This document shows, in pieces, positions 34,601 through 41,749 of a stretch of 64,000 nt of DNA (position 1 is the first letter of the stretch; every line of letters starts with the position of its first letter). Origin of the DNA: Cristatella mucedo (taxonomy: Eukaryota > Bryozoa > Phylactolaemata > Cristatellidae); the NCBI GenBank assembly GCA_009760855.2, contig WPIO01000115.1, positions 480,501 to 544,500 on the forward strand, written 5' to 3'. The notes beneath the pieces were generated by a model that worked only from the letters and a program-made list of their open reading frames with translations, did not search any database and was not told the DNA's origin. Both the position numbers and the translations under genes were made by a program.

Positions 34601-37153
34601 TAAGGTCTGGTTGAGGTCGTGGGCTTGAGCCCTAAGGCATAAGTGAAGCGCCTTAATAGAGATTTAGTTCTCTTGGGGAGCTATACAAATGAATTATAAT
34701 TTATTATAATTAATTCTGGCATCGAAGGCGAATGCTTATTAACGGCTACCCGATTCCACGTGACAATTTAAAAAACTGCGGCTTGTTGGCTGAATCCGCT
34801 TCAGATCCGGTGTGCCTATACCGAATACATATACCTATACCCAACGATCGCACGTTAACCTGCAGTACAGCACGGAACGACTCGGAACAGATATATTTTC
34901 GGAGCCGCAGACCACTGCTGATTGGCTGGATATCACGCGTCACTCGGCCATCAACAGAACTCTTCCGAAGCCTCATCAGCTACGGTAGATCAAGCATGCT
35001 CCTTAAGAGAAACCAATGGCATTAAGATTTTTGTGCATGATTTCTTGCTCGGCCGATTGTGATCGTTTAGGATTATTGTATACTGAACCCGTCGGTTGCA
35101 TACACTTCGTCTTTGCTACGGTCCATGCTCTGTTGTCGCCTGCGTTTTTAATCGCAGTAACTTTCTCGACCGTTACCTGGTAAATGGCTTCACGGCTGCA
35201 CTGCGTCTCACAGGGCATTCCTTCCTTAGCTTTCACGTCTTCTTAGCCCTTGCCGGTGAAGAAACGCCGTTGAATCTGAGATGGTTTCGCGCTCGAGCGA
35301 GGAGCTCGCTCGACGCGGCCGACCGCCGGCAGACGGTCGCTGCAGACCTCCCGCGTCCCCTTCGTTTGACCGGTCGCCGCAAGGCGATTCGCGAGACTAT
35401 GGCGAGCTCGACCGCGTCACTCGCAGTACTGCGAAAAACAGCCGGCGCGAGCCCACAAGCCCAGGATAGCGTGTCAAGATCAGCAACAATCGCCCAAGCG
35501 CGACGTAGGGTCGGGCATGTGGCTGCTGCAACGAGCGCGCGCTGTCGCTGTCGCTTTCGCGTATTCTCTCGCGCCGCTCGAGCGACGGACGTCCGCTGAG
35601 CGATTCTCGTGGTGGATGGCAAACTGCGCCGCTTCCAATCGCTTAGCGACCGTCTCGCCCGGTCGGTAACGACCGCAGTAGTAGAGCGCCGAGAGGACAG
35701 TTCGCAGTGGTGGCGTAGTGCTGTTCGTGCAGCGCCGAATGACAACGCTGCGCGCTGCTGTCGCCTCGAAGTCAAATGCGACGACACGCGGTCGCGGAAC
35801 CGCCGCGAGACGGACCGGACGTCACCGGCGTGACGGCGGTCCTGGGTCGAGCTACCGAACCGCGGCTGATGATCGACGGCTGGAATGCGCCGAAGCACAA
35901 TGTCGATGGCGACGCGCGCGGCCGCGGCGGAAGGGCCGATAGCTTCTCGCGCCGGAAGCTGGACCGTGCTCGCTATCGCCCGACATGGCGAGAGAGCGCC
36001 GTTCGGTCTGATGTAAATGAAGCCGTTGGGGTGACGGGTTGCATGCTCAGTAAAGCGCCCGCAGAAGCTCCTTAGCAATAGCCGATATAACTGGCTCTTG
36101 CTTAGCAACTGAGAGTAGAATATCGCGAGCGCAGCTGGCCACCGAATATCGGCAGTAGAGCTGCGGTTTCGCCACCGTTTAAACGCGGCCTTTGTCACAC
36201 ACAGTGAGGACGCGTAGCACGCCACCCCTGGGGTTTGACCGAAGGCACGTACACGTTTTAGCTCGTCTTGCCATCAGGTGCCAGGATTTCAATGAGGGCC
36301 GCCGCCGCTGCCCTCGCGGGATTCAGCGAAGTCTACGGTCAACCTGTGAAAAAAGTGCCACCACGACCAGCACTCGAACCCGCGATCTCAGCAACATTCC
36401 GAAGCCACGTGACAGTGGCAACCGAGCTCGTCTGGAGTAGCCACGTCGCCTCGACGAGCAAGCCTTTAGGCGGCAAAGCGGACGCGGCAGTACCCTAAGT
36501 ACCCATGGCTGGAGCCTCTTCGCTCAGCGGACACGACAGGAGATGCGTTGGTCGCGCCCATTTTGCGGATTTGAGCTGCCGAAACACTCTTGGCATCGTC
36601 AGGAGTTCGCTGGCTGCGCAGGCAAAAAGGCGGCGCGAGTCGGAAGCTAGCGAGCCTATTTGCGGCGTTCGTCCGGCGAGCTGAGATGAGCGTCCGGCAG
36701 CCGCCCACCCGCCAGAGCAGCTCGCCTCCCACCCGCCGAACCTGACCGGAGCGACTGCGACGGCGACGGCGGCGACGGCGGCGGCGGCGGTCGACGTCGC
36801 TTACCCTGCTGCACGTTGGTTATTCCGACCGTCACGCCGGCCACGATGTCGCCCGGAAGATCTCGCCTGAGACTGTAGTGGCGCAGCGTGTCGACGATCG
36901 GGAAGCGCCGCGAGAGGAAGCGACGAATCTCTGCCGGCGCGCATGCGCCCAGCAGCCACGCTCGCAGCCGCTTGCCCGCTCCGCTCCGCCACCGTTTGCC
37001 CGGCGGCACGCTCTCGTCGTAGTGTCGGTCGAAAGAGGCTTGCGAGTAGAGCCGGCGCGACACGCTGATCGACACGTCCGGCCGCCGCGGCCGGACGGCG
37101 CCATCGTCGTCCGTCGACTCGTCGGCCGCGGACTGGCCGCCGCGGCAACTCAT
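8039..37153 (-). CDS. SLC26: SLC26 anion transporter, 16 coding exons, 810 aa
   Basis: SLC26 proteins exchange or transport anions (chloride, bicarbonate, sulfate, oxalate) across membranes. Coding exons (minus): 36805-37153, 34192-34302, 32886-33091, 29878-30042, 29634-29789, 27784-27866, 23255-23402, 22763-22876, 22485-22562, 20332-20427, 19102-19208, 18861-18930, 14308-14526, 13692-13925, 11882-11936, 8039-8280. They total 2433 nt and every junction keeps phase. Order of domains: cytoplasmic N-terminus with the YSQASFD motif, membrane domain about 95-540 including the SLSRSS motif (Ser431-Arg432, matching prestin 398-399), then STAS 562-780 with a charged insertion and the core [17 protein letters not shown]. 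Exon lengths 111, 165, 83, 148, 114, 78, 96, 107, 70 and 55 look like conserved SLC26 intron positions. Odd points: Gln in place of the usual Pro before QGMAY, Leu in place of Arg in the GTSRH box, and a GC donor in intron 11. Closest subgroup looks like A5/A6, but substrate cannot be told from sequence. Confidence 0.95.
9475..9612 (+). mobile_element. SINE B
   Basis: tRNA-like head (gtgctcgctccgaccaaggt, then B box gggctcgagcccc) joined to the LINE A-type hairpin tail ending in cgctatacaaatga. Confidence 0.8.
10062..10240 (+). mobile_element. SINE A
   Basis: tRNA-derived. It has an A-box region (caggtaaggcggtt), B box gggttcgaatcctgc, body gcaatgcc..agccatggaggctcttct and a gctgttcaatcagctagt end. 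Confidence 0.85.
10693..11365 (-). mobile_element. LINE A 3' half-kb (RT C-terminus plus tail)
   Basis: The minus strand encodes [39 protein letters not shown] and [12 protein letters not shown] and ends in the (ATT)n hairpin tail. Frameshifted near the end of the frame. Confidence 0.9.
11565..11735 (+). mobile_element. SINE A
   Basis: Head taggtaaggcggttgctctt, B box gggttcgaatcttg, tail gaggctgttaaatcagctag. It lies 145 bp from SLC26 exon 15, in antisense orientation to that gene. Confidence 0.85.
11882..11936 (-). CDS. SLC26: SLC26 exon 15 (STAS), 55 nt
   Basis: Short exon found by phase and homology. It encodes [18 protein letters not shown], matching the x-DYxxxGVxVYLAxC strand. Acceptor TTTGTAG, donor GTATGT. 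It fits phase 0 before and phase 1 after exactly. Confidence 0.9.
13105..13275 (+). mobile_element. SINE A
   Basis: B box gggttcgaatcctgc, conserved agcctttaaggctcttct and tail gaggctgttaaaccagctag. It lies in SLC26 intron 14, antisense. Confidence 0.85.
13692..13925 (-). CDS. SLC26: SLC26 exon 14 (STAS core)
   Basis: 234 nt, phase 0. A Ser/Glu/Ala-rich linker precedes [20 protein letters not shown], the STAS beta strand and the DSTG loop. Donor GTAACT. Confidence 0.93.
14308..14526 (-). CDS. SLC26: SLC26 exon 13 (STAS start and charged insertion)
   Basis: 219 nt, phase 0. It encodes [20 protein letters not shown] and then a long Lys/Arg/Glu helix ([16 protein letters not shown]), typical of the SLC26 STAS intervening region. 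Donor GTGCGC. Confidence 0.92.
14560..14630 (+). mobile_element. LINE A tail
   Basis: Only the hairpin (agattaagttctctgagg core) and the ATT repeats remain, 35 bp upstream of SLC26 exon 13. Confidence 0.75.
14690..15005. mobile_element. Degraded SINE A (+) and SINE B (-)
   Basis: 14690-14840 keeps pieces of the SINE A body. 14858-15005 reads on the minus strand as SINE B (hairpin loop then gagcccactaccttggt). Both are strongly diverged. Confidence 0.55.
15705..15745. repeat. (CT)n microsatellite
   Basis: Uninterrupted ctctct run of about 30 bp within pyrimidine-rich sequence. Confidence 0.9.
16130..16790 (+). mobile_element. LINE A fragment, degraded RT
   Basis: Encodes text matching LSAAFDTINHKVLLERLS (here [14 protein letters not shown]) and later [12 protein letters not shown], the FLKLNDDKTNLL box. 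Stops throughout. Confidence 0.65.
16795..16960 (+). mobile_element. SINE A
   Basis: Head ggacgtaaggtgctcgctct, B box gggctcaaatcctgc, body intact with a short deletion before the tail. Confidence 0.8.
17085..17210 (+). mobile_element. LINE A fragment
   Basis: Encodes [20 protein letters not shown], matching [20 protein letters not shown] of intact LINE A. Confidence 0.75.
17212..17385 (+). mobile_element. SINE A
   Basis: B box agattcgaatcctgt, body agcctttaaggctcttct, tail gcggctgttaaatcagctaa. Confidence 0.85.
18618..18755 (+). mobile_element. SINE B
   Basis: Head taaggtgctcgctcgatcaa, B box ggactcgagccccg, hairpin tail agcgcctgaatagagattag. It lies about 100 bp from SLC26 exon 12, antisense. 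Confidence 0.85.
18861..18930 (-). CDS. SLC26: SLC26 exon 12 (link to STAS)
   Basis: 70 nt, opening in phase 2. It encodes [20 protein letters not shown] and YKA, matching the LGxxPxTDxYxD linker. Donor GTAAGA. Confidence 0.9.
19102..19208 (-). CDS. SLC26: SLC26 exon 11 (last membrane helices), GC donor
   Basis: 107 nt, ends in phase 2. It encodes [18 protein letters not shown] and [17 protein letters not shown]. No GT donor gives the right phase and spacing. CAGAG followed by GCGAGT does, implying a GC-AG intron of 171 bp. Confidence 0.88.
20332..20427 (-). CDS. SLC26: SLC26 exon 10
   Basis: 96 nt, phase 0. It encodes [18 protein letters not shown] and [12 protein letters not shown], matching the AVLAAI..LW.K..DL segment. 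Donor GTAAGT. Confidence 0.93.
21640..21975 (-). mobile_element. LINE A fragment, strongly degraded
   Basis: The minus strand keeps [11 protein letters not shown] (from [11 protein letters not shown]) and scattered neighbours. 22190-22290 holds a separate hairpin-like remnant on the same strand. Confidence 0.55.
22485..22562 (-). CDS. SLC26: SLC26 exon 9
   Basis: 78 nt, phase 0. It encodes [20 protein letters not shown] and MKTLPK. Donor GTGAGA. Confidence 0.95.
22763..22876 (-). CDS. SLC26: SLC26 exon 8 (anion-site helix)
   Basis: 114 nt, phase 0. It encodes [19 protein letters not shown], then [19 protein letters not shown]. Ser-Arg in SLSRS is the pair lining the central anion site in prestin. 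Donor GTAGGT. Confidence 0.92.
23255..23402 (-). CDS. SLC26: SLC26 exon 7
   Basis: 148 nt. It encodes KAPSVPP, the helix [20 protein letters not shown] and HNYEIDANQ, a family hallmark. Donor GTGCGA. Confidence 0.95.
23544..24220. mobile_element. Second LTR-like copy, related to 1972-3297
   Basis: Shares cagcggcgtagcc, taccgttactaa and ctctagttcag with the element at 1972-3297 in the same order and spacing. The start tgtatcgtcgaacgc aligns with its tgtaacgccgaagg. The right end (ggggcgaca at 24220) is a guess and no target duplication is visible. It lies in SLC26 intron 6. Confidence 0.45.
23879..23969. repeat. 23-bp tandem repeat, 4 copies
   Basis: Unit ggctctactacagggataca repeated four times with minor changes, inside the second LTR-like copy. 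Confidence 0.9.
24255..24400 (-). mobile_element. LINE A fragment
   Basis: Minus-strand match to the LINE A 3' coding end (gtctccaaaggattc, gagttccaagctttg). Confidence 0.65.
24400..25500 (-). mobile_element. LINE B, RT C-terminal half with 3' UTR
   Basis: 338-codon open frame (24479-25495). RT text runs [45 protein letters not shown], then [17 protein letters not shown]. The active-site box reads FYADN rather than FYADD, so this copy is dead despite the open frame. The 3' UTR ends near a tgtatagtaatgtat tail. Its family is related to, but distinct from, LINE A. Confidence 0.88.
25501..26575 (-). mobile_element. Mosaic of degraded LINE A/B pieces with a LINE A tail insertion
   Basis: 25501-25660 resembles the LINE A 3' coding end. 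25680-25915 resembles the LINE B 3' UTR. 25940-26060 is a clean LINE A (ATT)n hairpin tail. 26080-26570 matches LINE B coding text (tgggccttgtggctcag). All minus. Confidence 0.6.
27784..27866 (-). CDS. SLC26: SLC26 exon 6
   Basis: 83 nt, ends in phase 2. It encodes [13 protein letters not shown] and [10 protein letters not shown], matching the family's NIPxG loop. Donor GTAAGC. Confidence 0.93.
29634..29789 (-). CDS. SLC26: SLC26 exon 5
   Basis: 156 nt, phase 0, only 88 bp after exon 4. It encodes the helix [16 protein letters not shown] and the conserved IPIPIELIM. Donor GTAATA. Confidence 0.93.
29878..30042 (-). CDS. SLC26: SLC26 exon 4
   Basis: 165 nt, phase 0. It encodes the highly conserved [19 protein letters not shown] segment and ends SGPLALIY. 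The donor lies in a GTAC repeat. Confidence 0.95.
30305..30490 (-). mobile_element. SINE A
   Basis: On the minus strand: gataaggtattcgcacttca, B box aggttcgagttcc, then agccactaaagctcttttgc and gggctgttgaatcatctta. It is the only clear SINE A in sense orientation within SLC26. Confidence 0.7.
31060..31692 (+). mobile_element. LINE A 3' end with internal deletion
   Basis: Encodes [20 protein letters not shown], then jumps to [39 protein letters not shown] and the full 3' UTR, hairpin and (ATT)n tail. Confidence 0.9.
31695..31995 (+). mobile_element. LINE A fragment, degraded
   Basis: Text such as [18 protein letters not shown] and tccaaagtccgg matches the LINE A region before its 3' UTR, heavily mutated. 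Confidence 0.6.
32185..32255 (+). mobile_element. LINE-type tail remnant
   Basis: gtacccagaaagatattcgg with a ttctcgtggg arm and an ATT run. It is a diverged form of the shared hairpin tail. Confidence 0.5.
32385..32555 (+). mobile_element. SINE A
   Basis: Head tagcccaggaggtaaggtac, B box tggttcgaattctgc, tail gaggctgttaaatcagtcag. Confidence 0.85.
32590..32800 (-). mobile_element. LINE A tail
   Basis: (ATT)n, hairpin and about 130 bp of 3' UTR on the minus strand, ending less than 100 bp from SLC26 exon 3. Confidence 0.85.
32886..33091 (-). CDS. SLC26: SLC26 exon 3
   Basis: 206 nt. It encodes [16 protein letters not shown], an extracellular loop with NxS/T-type sites (NAS, NST) and the helix [14 protein letters not shown]. 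Donor GTACGA. Confidence 0.93.
33650..33805 (+). mobile_element. SINE A, degraded
   Basis: Head degraded. Body gcgggcaatcctatagtg, ttaaagctcttctgcc and tail gctggtaaatcagctaac remain. Confidence 0.7.
34192..34302 (-). CDS. SLC26: SLC26 exon 2
   Basis: 111 nt, phase 1 to phase 1, donor GTAAGT. It encodes [17 protein letters not shown], a [11 protein letters not shown] helix, then [10 protein letters not shown]. The Arg/Lys normally in the GTSRH position is Leu. Confidence 0.93.
34557..34715 (+). mobile_element. SINE B with 20-bp internal change
   Basis: gagctgggttggtccagcgg start, gggcttgagccct B box, hairpin tail and AT-rich end. Confidence 0.85.
35230..36060. promoter_or_regulatory. CpG-dense block in SLC26 intron 1
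   Basis: GC-rich and full of cgctcgagcg-type palindromes. Arg/Ser-rich open frames on both strands reflect composition. It could be an alternative promoter or enhancer; this is inference. Confidence 0.3.
36335..36440 (-). mobile_element. tRNA-like fragment, third type
   Basis: Minus strand reads ggttgccactgtcacgtggc then gcgggttcgagtgctgg, a B-box-like pairing unlike SINE A or B. It is not a full tRNA. Confidence 0.4.
36805..37153 (-). CDS. SLC26: SLC26 exon 1 (N-terminus and first membrane helix)
   Basis: 349 nt. ATG at 37153 was chosen because the SLC26 N-terminal pattern ([14 protein letters not shown]) follows 35 residues on and the open frame upstream has no family resemblance. It ends [17 protein letters not shown] with donor GTAAGC. 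The usual Pro before QG is Gln here. Confidence 0.85.
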
Positions 37154-37589
37154 CGGGCTCGAGCGAGTGATGCGACTCGACGCCGCGCCTGACGCTGGAG
37201 CTCGGAAGGCGTGACCTGCCGAGCGAATGCGAAGGCTGCGTGTAGCTTTGAAATGAACATGTAACTTTAAAATAAATGCATTCCATATGGCTTTAAAATA
37301 AACAGCAACTGCGTCGCCTGCAAGTGATGGCAGGGGACGCCATTTGACGAGAATAGCGAAGCGTGCTCGCAGCGAAAACAGGAGCGTAGCGATCGCCGGA
37401 AGCGAACGACTGCACCTCCATCTACCGTTTTGTCGGGGGGGGGGGGTAGCCTGGCCGGCAGGCTGCGTCTGCACGCACGGACGTACGCACGCCTTCGGCG
37501 CTTTCACGTCTCTCTTCCGTTCTCGCTGCCTTCCTTCCTGCTAGTCAGCGGCGCCTCTTCTGATTTTCTGCCTGTCCAGCGTGGACGGT

Positions 37590-38000
37590 AGCATTAAACC
37601 AAGAGAACTTGCGCAACTACCGCCCAGTTTCAACTTCTACACTTCTTATCGAAGACACTGGAACGAGTCGTGGCAAACCAGTTGAACTCACATATTGAAA
37701 CTTCAAATCTTGCTAGTAAGATTCAGTCTGAGTTTAGAGCTAATCACTCCACAGTTAGCATTGCTTCGGGTTTCCGACGACCTACTTAGGAATGTTGACA
37801 CGAGTAGGGTTTCTCTGCTTGTTTTGCTCGATCTTTCGGAAGCTTTTGAAACTATCGATCACCAAGTCTTTCTTGAGCGTCTCTCATCTCGCCTGAGCAT
37901 TACTGGCACTGCTCTGCAATGGCTCAGGTCCTATCTCAGTGGGAGACTCCTGAGTATTGATGTGAATAGGTAAAGATCATCCGAGGTACCTCTGAATCAT
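37590..38000 (+). mobile_element. LINE A fragment (RT palm)
   Basis: Encodes NYRPVS-like text, then LLVLLDLSEAFETIDHQVFL and LQWLRSYLSGRLLSIDVNR with one frameshift. It lies just upstream of SLC26 exon 1. Confidence 0.88.
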
Positions 38001-38044
38001 ATATACAATAAATCAATCCATAAATCAATCAATCAATAATAAAT

Positions 38045-38205
38045 CATATGATGAGTTGGTTTGATCCAGCGGTCAAGATGCTCGCCCCAACCAAGGTTTG
38101 GCTGAGGTCGTGGGCTCGAGCTCCAAGACATATGTGAAGCGCCTGAATAGAGATTAAGTTCTCTTAAGGTACTATACAAATGAATGTGTATATATATATG
38201 TATAT
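38045..38205 (+). mobile_element. SINE B
   Basis: gatgagttggtttgatccag start, B box gggctcgagctcc, hairpin agagattaagttctct, and a TA-rich end. Confidence 0.85.
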
Positions 38206-38440
38206 ATAATAATAATATTGCACTTGATAAAGCGCCCTCAGAGAACTTAATCTCTTTCTAGGCGCTTTACATTTGCTGCAAAGTGATACGCAATAGAATA
38301 GTAAGTAAAATCATGCTTGAAAAAAAAAATGAATATATATATATATTTATATTTATATTTATATTCGGCTCTGCCAGCATAGCTCCTGTTGAATCTGCAC
38401 AAAATCTAGGTGTTATGTTCCAAAGTATGCTCGCATCCAG
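38205..38440. mobile_element. LINE A tail (-), AT repeat, and LINE A RT fragment (+)
   Basis: 38205-38325 is a minus-strand LINE A tail. 38325-38365 is a TATATT repeat. 38366-38440 encodes SASIAPVESAQNLGVMFQS on plus. Confidence 0.8.
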
Positions 38441-41360
38441 GTACCAAATCTTCCTTTATCTCAGATTTCTCCGATCTCATTTCGATTCTGTGTGCAAGAA
38501 ATCGATCCTTCCTCGTTATGGGTGATTTCAACGTTCCACATTTGCATGCTGACCCTGTGCATGTCATCCCTAACCACGTTGGTCATTTTGTTTGTTTTTC
38601 AAGCATGATTTTACTTACCATTTAATTGCATTTCCCTTTGCAGCAAATATAAAGCGCCTAGTAAGAGATTAAGTTCTCTGAGGGCGCTTTATCAAGTACA
38701 TTATTATTATTTTTATTATTAACGTTCACTTTGATAACTTATCTGCCGCTTTCAGCACCGAATTTCGTGCATTGACTGACTCATTGTCTCTTGTGGCTCA
38801 TGTGCATGGCCCTACCCACATCAAGGGTCACACACTCGACCAGATTTTCTCATACAACTGCACTTTGTCATCACCAATTATTACCAAATCCTGCTTATCT
38901 GACCACATGCAGATCTCATTCAATCTACAGTGTGTGCCCACATCCTCCTGTAAAATAACCTGTGAATCGCGAAACCCCAAGACCCTTGACATCGATGCTG
39001 TCCGTGCGAGAATATCTGCTTCACCTCTGCTGCTCAATCCTCCCTCCGATCTGTCATCATTGGTAGATAGCTACAACACGACACTAGCTGACGAGCTCGA
39101 CGAATTTGCACCTCTGACAAAGCGCACTGTGCGCCCCCGCCCAGACGGCCTATGGTTCACCACGGACATTAAGCTAGCCAGGTATACTAAACGAAGCGTG
39201 AAAGAGCATACAAAAGATACGGAATAACTGTCCATCGACAGGCATATGAAGACCACTGTAGGTCGTACCAATCGATCCTAGCAAAGGCCAAGTCTAGCTT
39301 TTATAGAAACATTGTTGAATCACAGATGCACAATCTAAAAATGCTGATGTCGACAATAAACCATATCCTCAACTGCTCCCAGATTAGCTCCTTACCTGAT
39401 GATCCTTTTGATGATCTAGCCTATCGCTTCTCTCGATTCTTTGTGCAGAAGATAGACAAGATCAGGGAATCCATCCCTGCGATGACAACCTCCCCACTAG
39501 AATGCTATTCCTCGGTTTCTAGCTGCACCTCAATGTCTGCATTTAAGCAGGTCACTAGTGATCTAGTCCTAAAGTTCGTATCTCAATCAAATAAGAAAAC
39601 AAGTTATCTGGACCCTATTCCCACTGTCCTGCTCCTACGTTGCATTGATCTGCTGCTGCCATGCATAACTAGCATCATTGAAATGTCATTAGCCTCAGGT
39701 CATGTCCCAGCACCTTTCAAAAAAGCTGTAGTCAGGCCACTTCTCAAGAAAGCTACACTTGACCAAGAGAACTGGAGCAACTACCGCCCAGTTTCCCTTC
39801 TACCATTCCTATCAAAGACATTCGAACGGGTCGTGGCGGACCAGCTGAACTTTTATATCGAATCCTCACACTTTGCTAGTAAGTTCCAGTCTGGCTTTAG
39901 AGCTATTCATTCCACAGAGTCAGCATTGCTTCGGGTATACAACGACCTACTTAGGAATGCAGACATGGGTAGTGTCTCTTCTTGTTTTGCTTGATCTTTC
40001 GGCAGCTTTTGATACCATCAATCACAAAGTTCTTCTAGAGCGCCTCTCATCTCGCCTGGGCATCACTGGCACTGCTCTGCAGTGGTTCAGGTCCTATCTC
40101 AGTGGGAGACTCCAGAGTATTGACGTGAATGGACAAAGATCATCTGAAGTACCTCTGAAATATGGAGTACCTCAGGGCTCAGTGCTAGGTCCGGTTCTTT
40201 TCACGGTTTATACTCTGCCTCTTGCTGATGTGATTGCCAAGCACAATCTAGGCTTTCACTTCTATGCGGATGACACTTAGTTGTACCTTTGATTTGATCC
40301 CTCCCAGCAATCGAGCACCTCAAATTCTCTAAACTCACTAGCTGCATGCATTGATGACATCCGCACATGGATGGCAGCAAATTTTCTAAAACTTAATGAT
40401 GATAAAACTAACTTACTAGTTATGGGCAAACCCAGTGTGATCCGGAGATTGGAAAGGCTGACTCTCAAAATTGGCTCTGCCAGCATATCTCCAGTTGAAT
40501 CAGCTCGAAATCTAGGTGTCATATTCCAAAGCGATCTCTCGTTAGACGACCATATCAGCTCCACAGTCAAATCCGCCTATTTTCAGCTTCATAACATTGC
40601 TAAAATTCGGGCTTGTTTAGATAAGGATACCACGTCTAAGTTGGTCCATGCATTCTTGACATCTCGTCTCGACTTCTGCAACTCACTGCTTACTGGCCTA
40701 CCAGCATGTGCGATCAGGCGATTGCAGCTGGTGCAAAACTCTGCAGCTAGGCTTGTCTGTCGTGAGCATCGCAGTTGCCACATTACTCCACTTCTCGCCG
40801 ACCTGCACTGGCTACCAGTCAAGCAACGGATTGACTTCAAGGTTTTGTCGCTCACTTTTAGGTTCCTTCATTCTATGGCTCCAGCCTATCTCTCCGACAT
40901 ACTCCCCCATCAGGCCAAGCATCGTACCACCCGCTTTTCGGAATCCAACAGTCTAGAAATACCTCGTACAAACCTTAAATCCTTTGGAGACCGTGCATTT
41001 AGTTCGTATGCTCCCAAAGCCTGGAACTGCCTCCCGACCTGCGTCAGAACATCCCCTGACCTGACCACATTTAAAAGGAACTTAAAAACACATATTTAGG
41101 ACAGCATTTAGTGGGTCCCTGTGATTCGTCCTTCACGTGCTTATGCGTGCTGACACTGTGCATGCTGCCACTAACCACATTTGCATGCTGACCCTGTGCA
41201 TGTCATCCCTAACAATGTTGTTCATTTTGTTTGTTTTTCAAGCACGATTTTACTTACCGTTCAATTGCATTTCCCTTTGCAGCAAATGTAAAGCGCCTAG
41301 AAAGAGATTAATTTCTCTGAGGGCGCTTTATCAAGTACATTATTATTATTATATTATTAT
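38441..41360 (+). mobile_element. LINE A, longest copy (endonuclease C-terminal part, RT, 3' UTR)
   Basis: CR1/L2-like non-LTR retrotransposon. In order: endonuclease text VMGDFNV, HVHGPTHIKGHTLDQIFS and SDHMQISFNL; RT from about 39340 with AVVRPLLKKATLDQENWSNY, RPVSLLPFLSKTFERVVADQ, LDLSAAFDTINHKVLLERLS, YGVPQGSVLGPVLF and the active site FYADDT; then the C-terminal domain and a hairpin (ATT)n tail. Broken by an insertion at 38537-38720, frameshifts near 39226 and 39970, and a stop right after the active site (40279). The 5' end is truncated. This is the best reference for all other LINE A pieces here. Confidence 0.93.
38537..38720 (+). mobile_element. Nested LINE A 3' end, 184 bp, with 7-bp duplication
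   Basis: Starts cacatttgcatgctg and ends in the ATT repeat. It is flanked by aacgttc at 38530-38536 and 38721-38727, which restores the endonuclease GDFNV reading when the insert is removed. Confidence 0.88.
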
Positions 41361-41659
41361 TAAAGTGACTTGACCACATTTAAAAAGCGATTCCCTATTT
41401 ATGGGACACTCTTTTGAGTTCGGAGTTCAAGAATCAGATGTTGAGGCGGCGAGCGATAAAAGCTCTAGCGGGCTGGTTTCATTCTACCGGTAGTTGCGTT
41501 GGCGAAGCCTGGCCGTTGAGAAATGCCTTGCTATCGCATGAATTGCTCAGTGGTCGGAGCGAGTATGAAGCCAGACTTTGAGCAACACTGCCGCCTAATC
41601 TCCTGCAAACCGGTAGACCGCATTGAGACTCAAGTAGCTAGCAAGCAGGAAGAAAGCAA

Positions 41660-41725
41660 GTCGTCTAAACCAGGCTCTTCTGCCGCCACATAAATGAGGT
41701 GGTTGCATCAGCCGACCCTTTTTAG
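41660..41725 (+). mobile_element. SINE A tail fragment
   Basis: ggctcttctgccgccacata and gaggtggttgcatcagc match the SINE A 3' end only. Confidence 0.5.
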
Positions 41726-41749
41726 CTTTAACTATGAGTCAGTGCGCTA

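Noticed and set aside
35233-36225. 330-codon Arg/Ser-rich minus-strand frame in SLC26 intron 1
   Set aside because: Very GC-rich DNA with open frames on both strands, no domain, no splice logic with neighbours.
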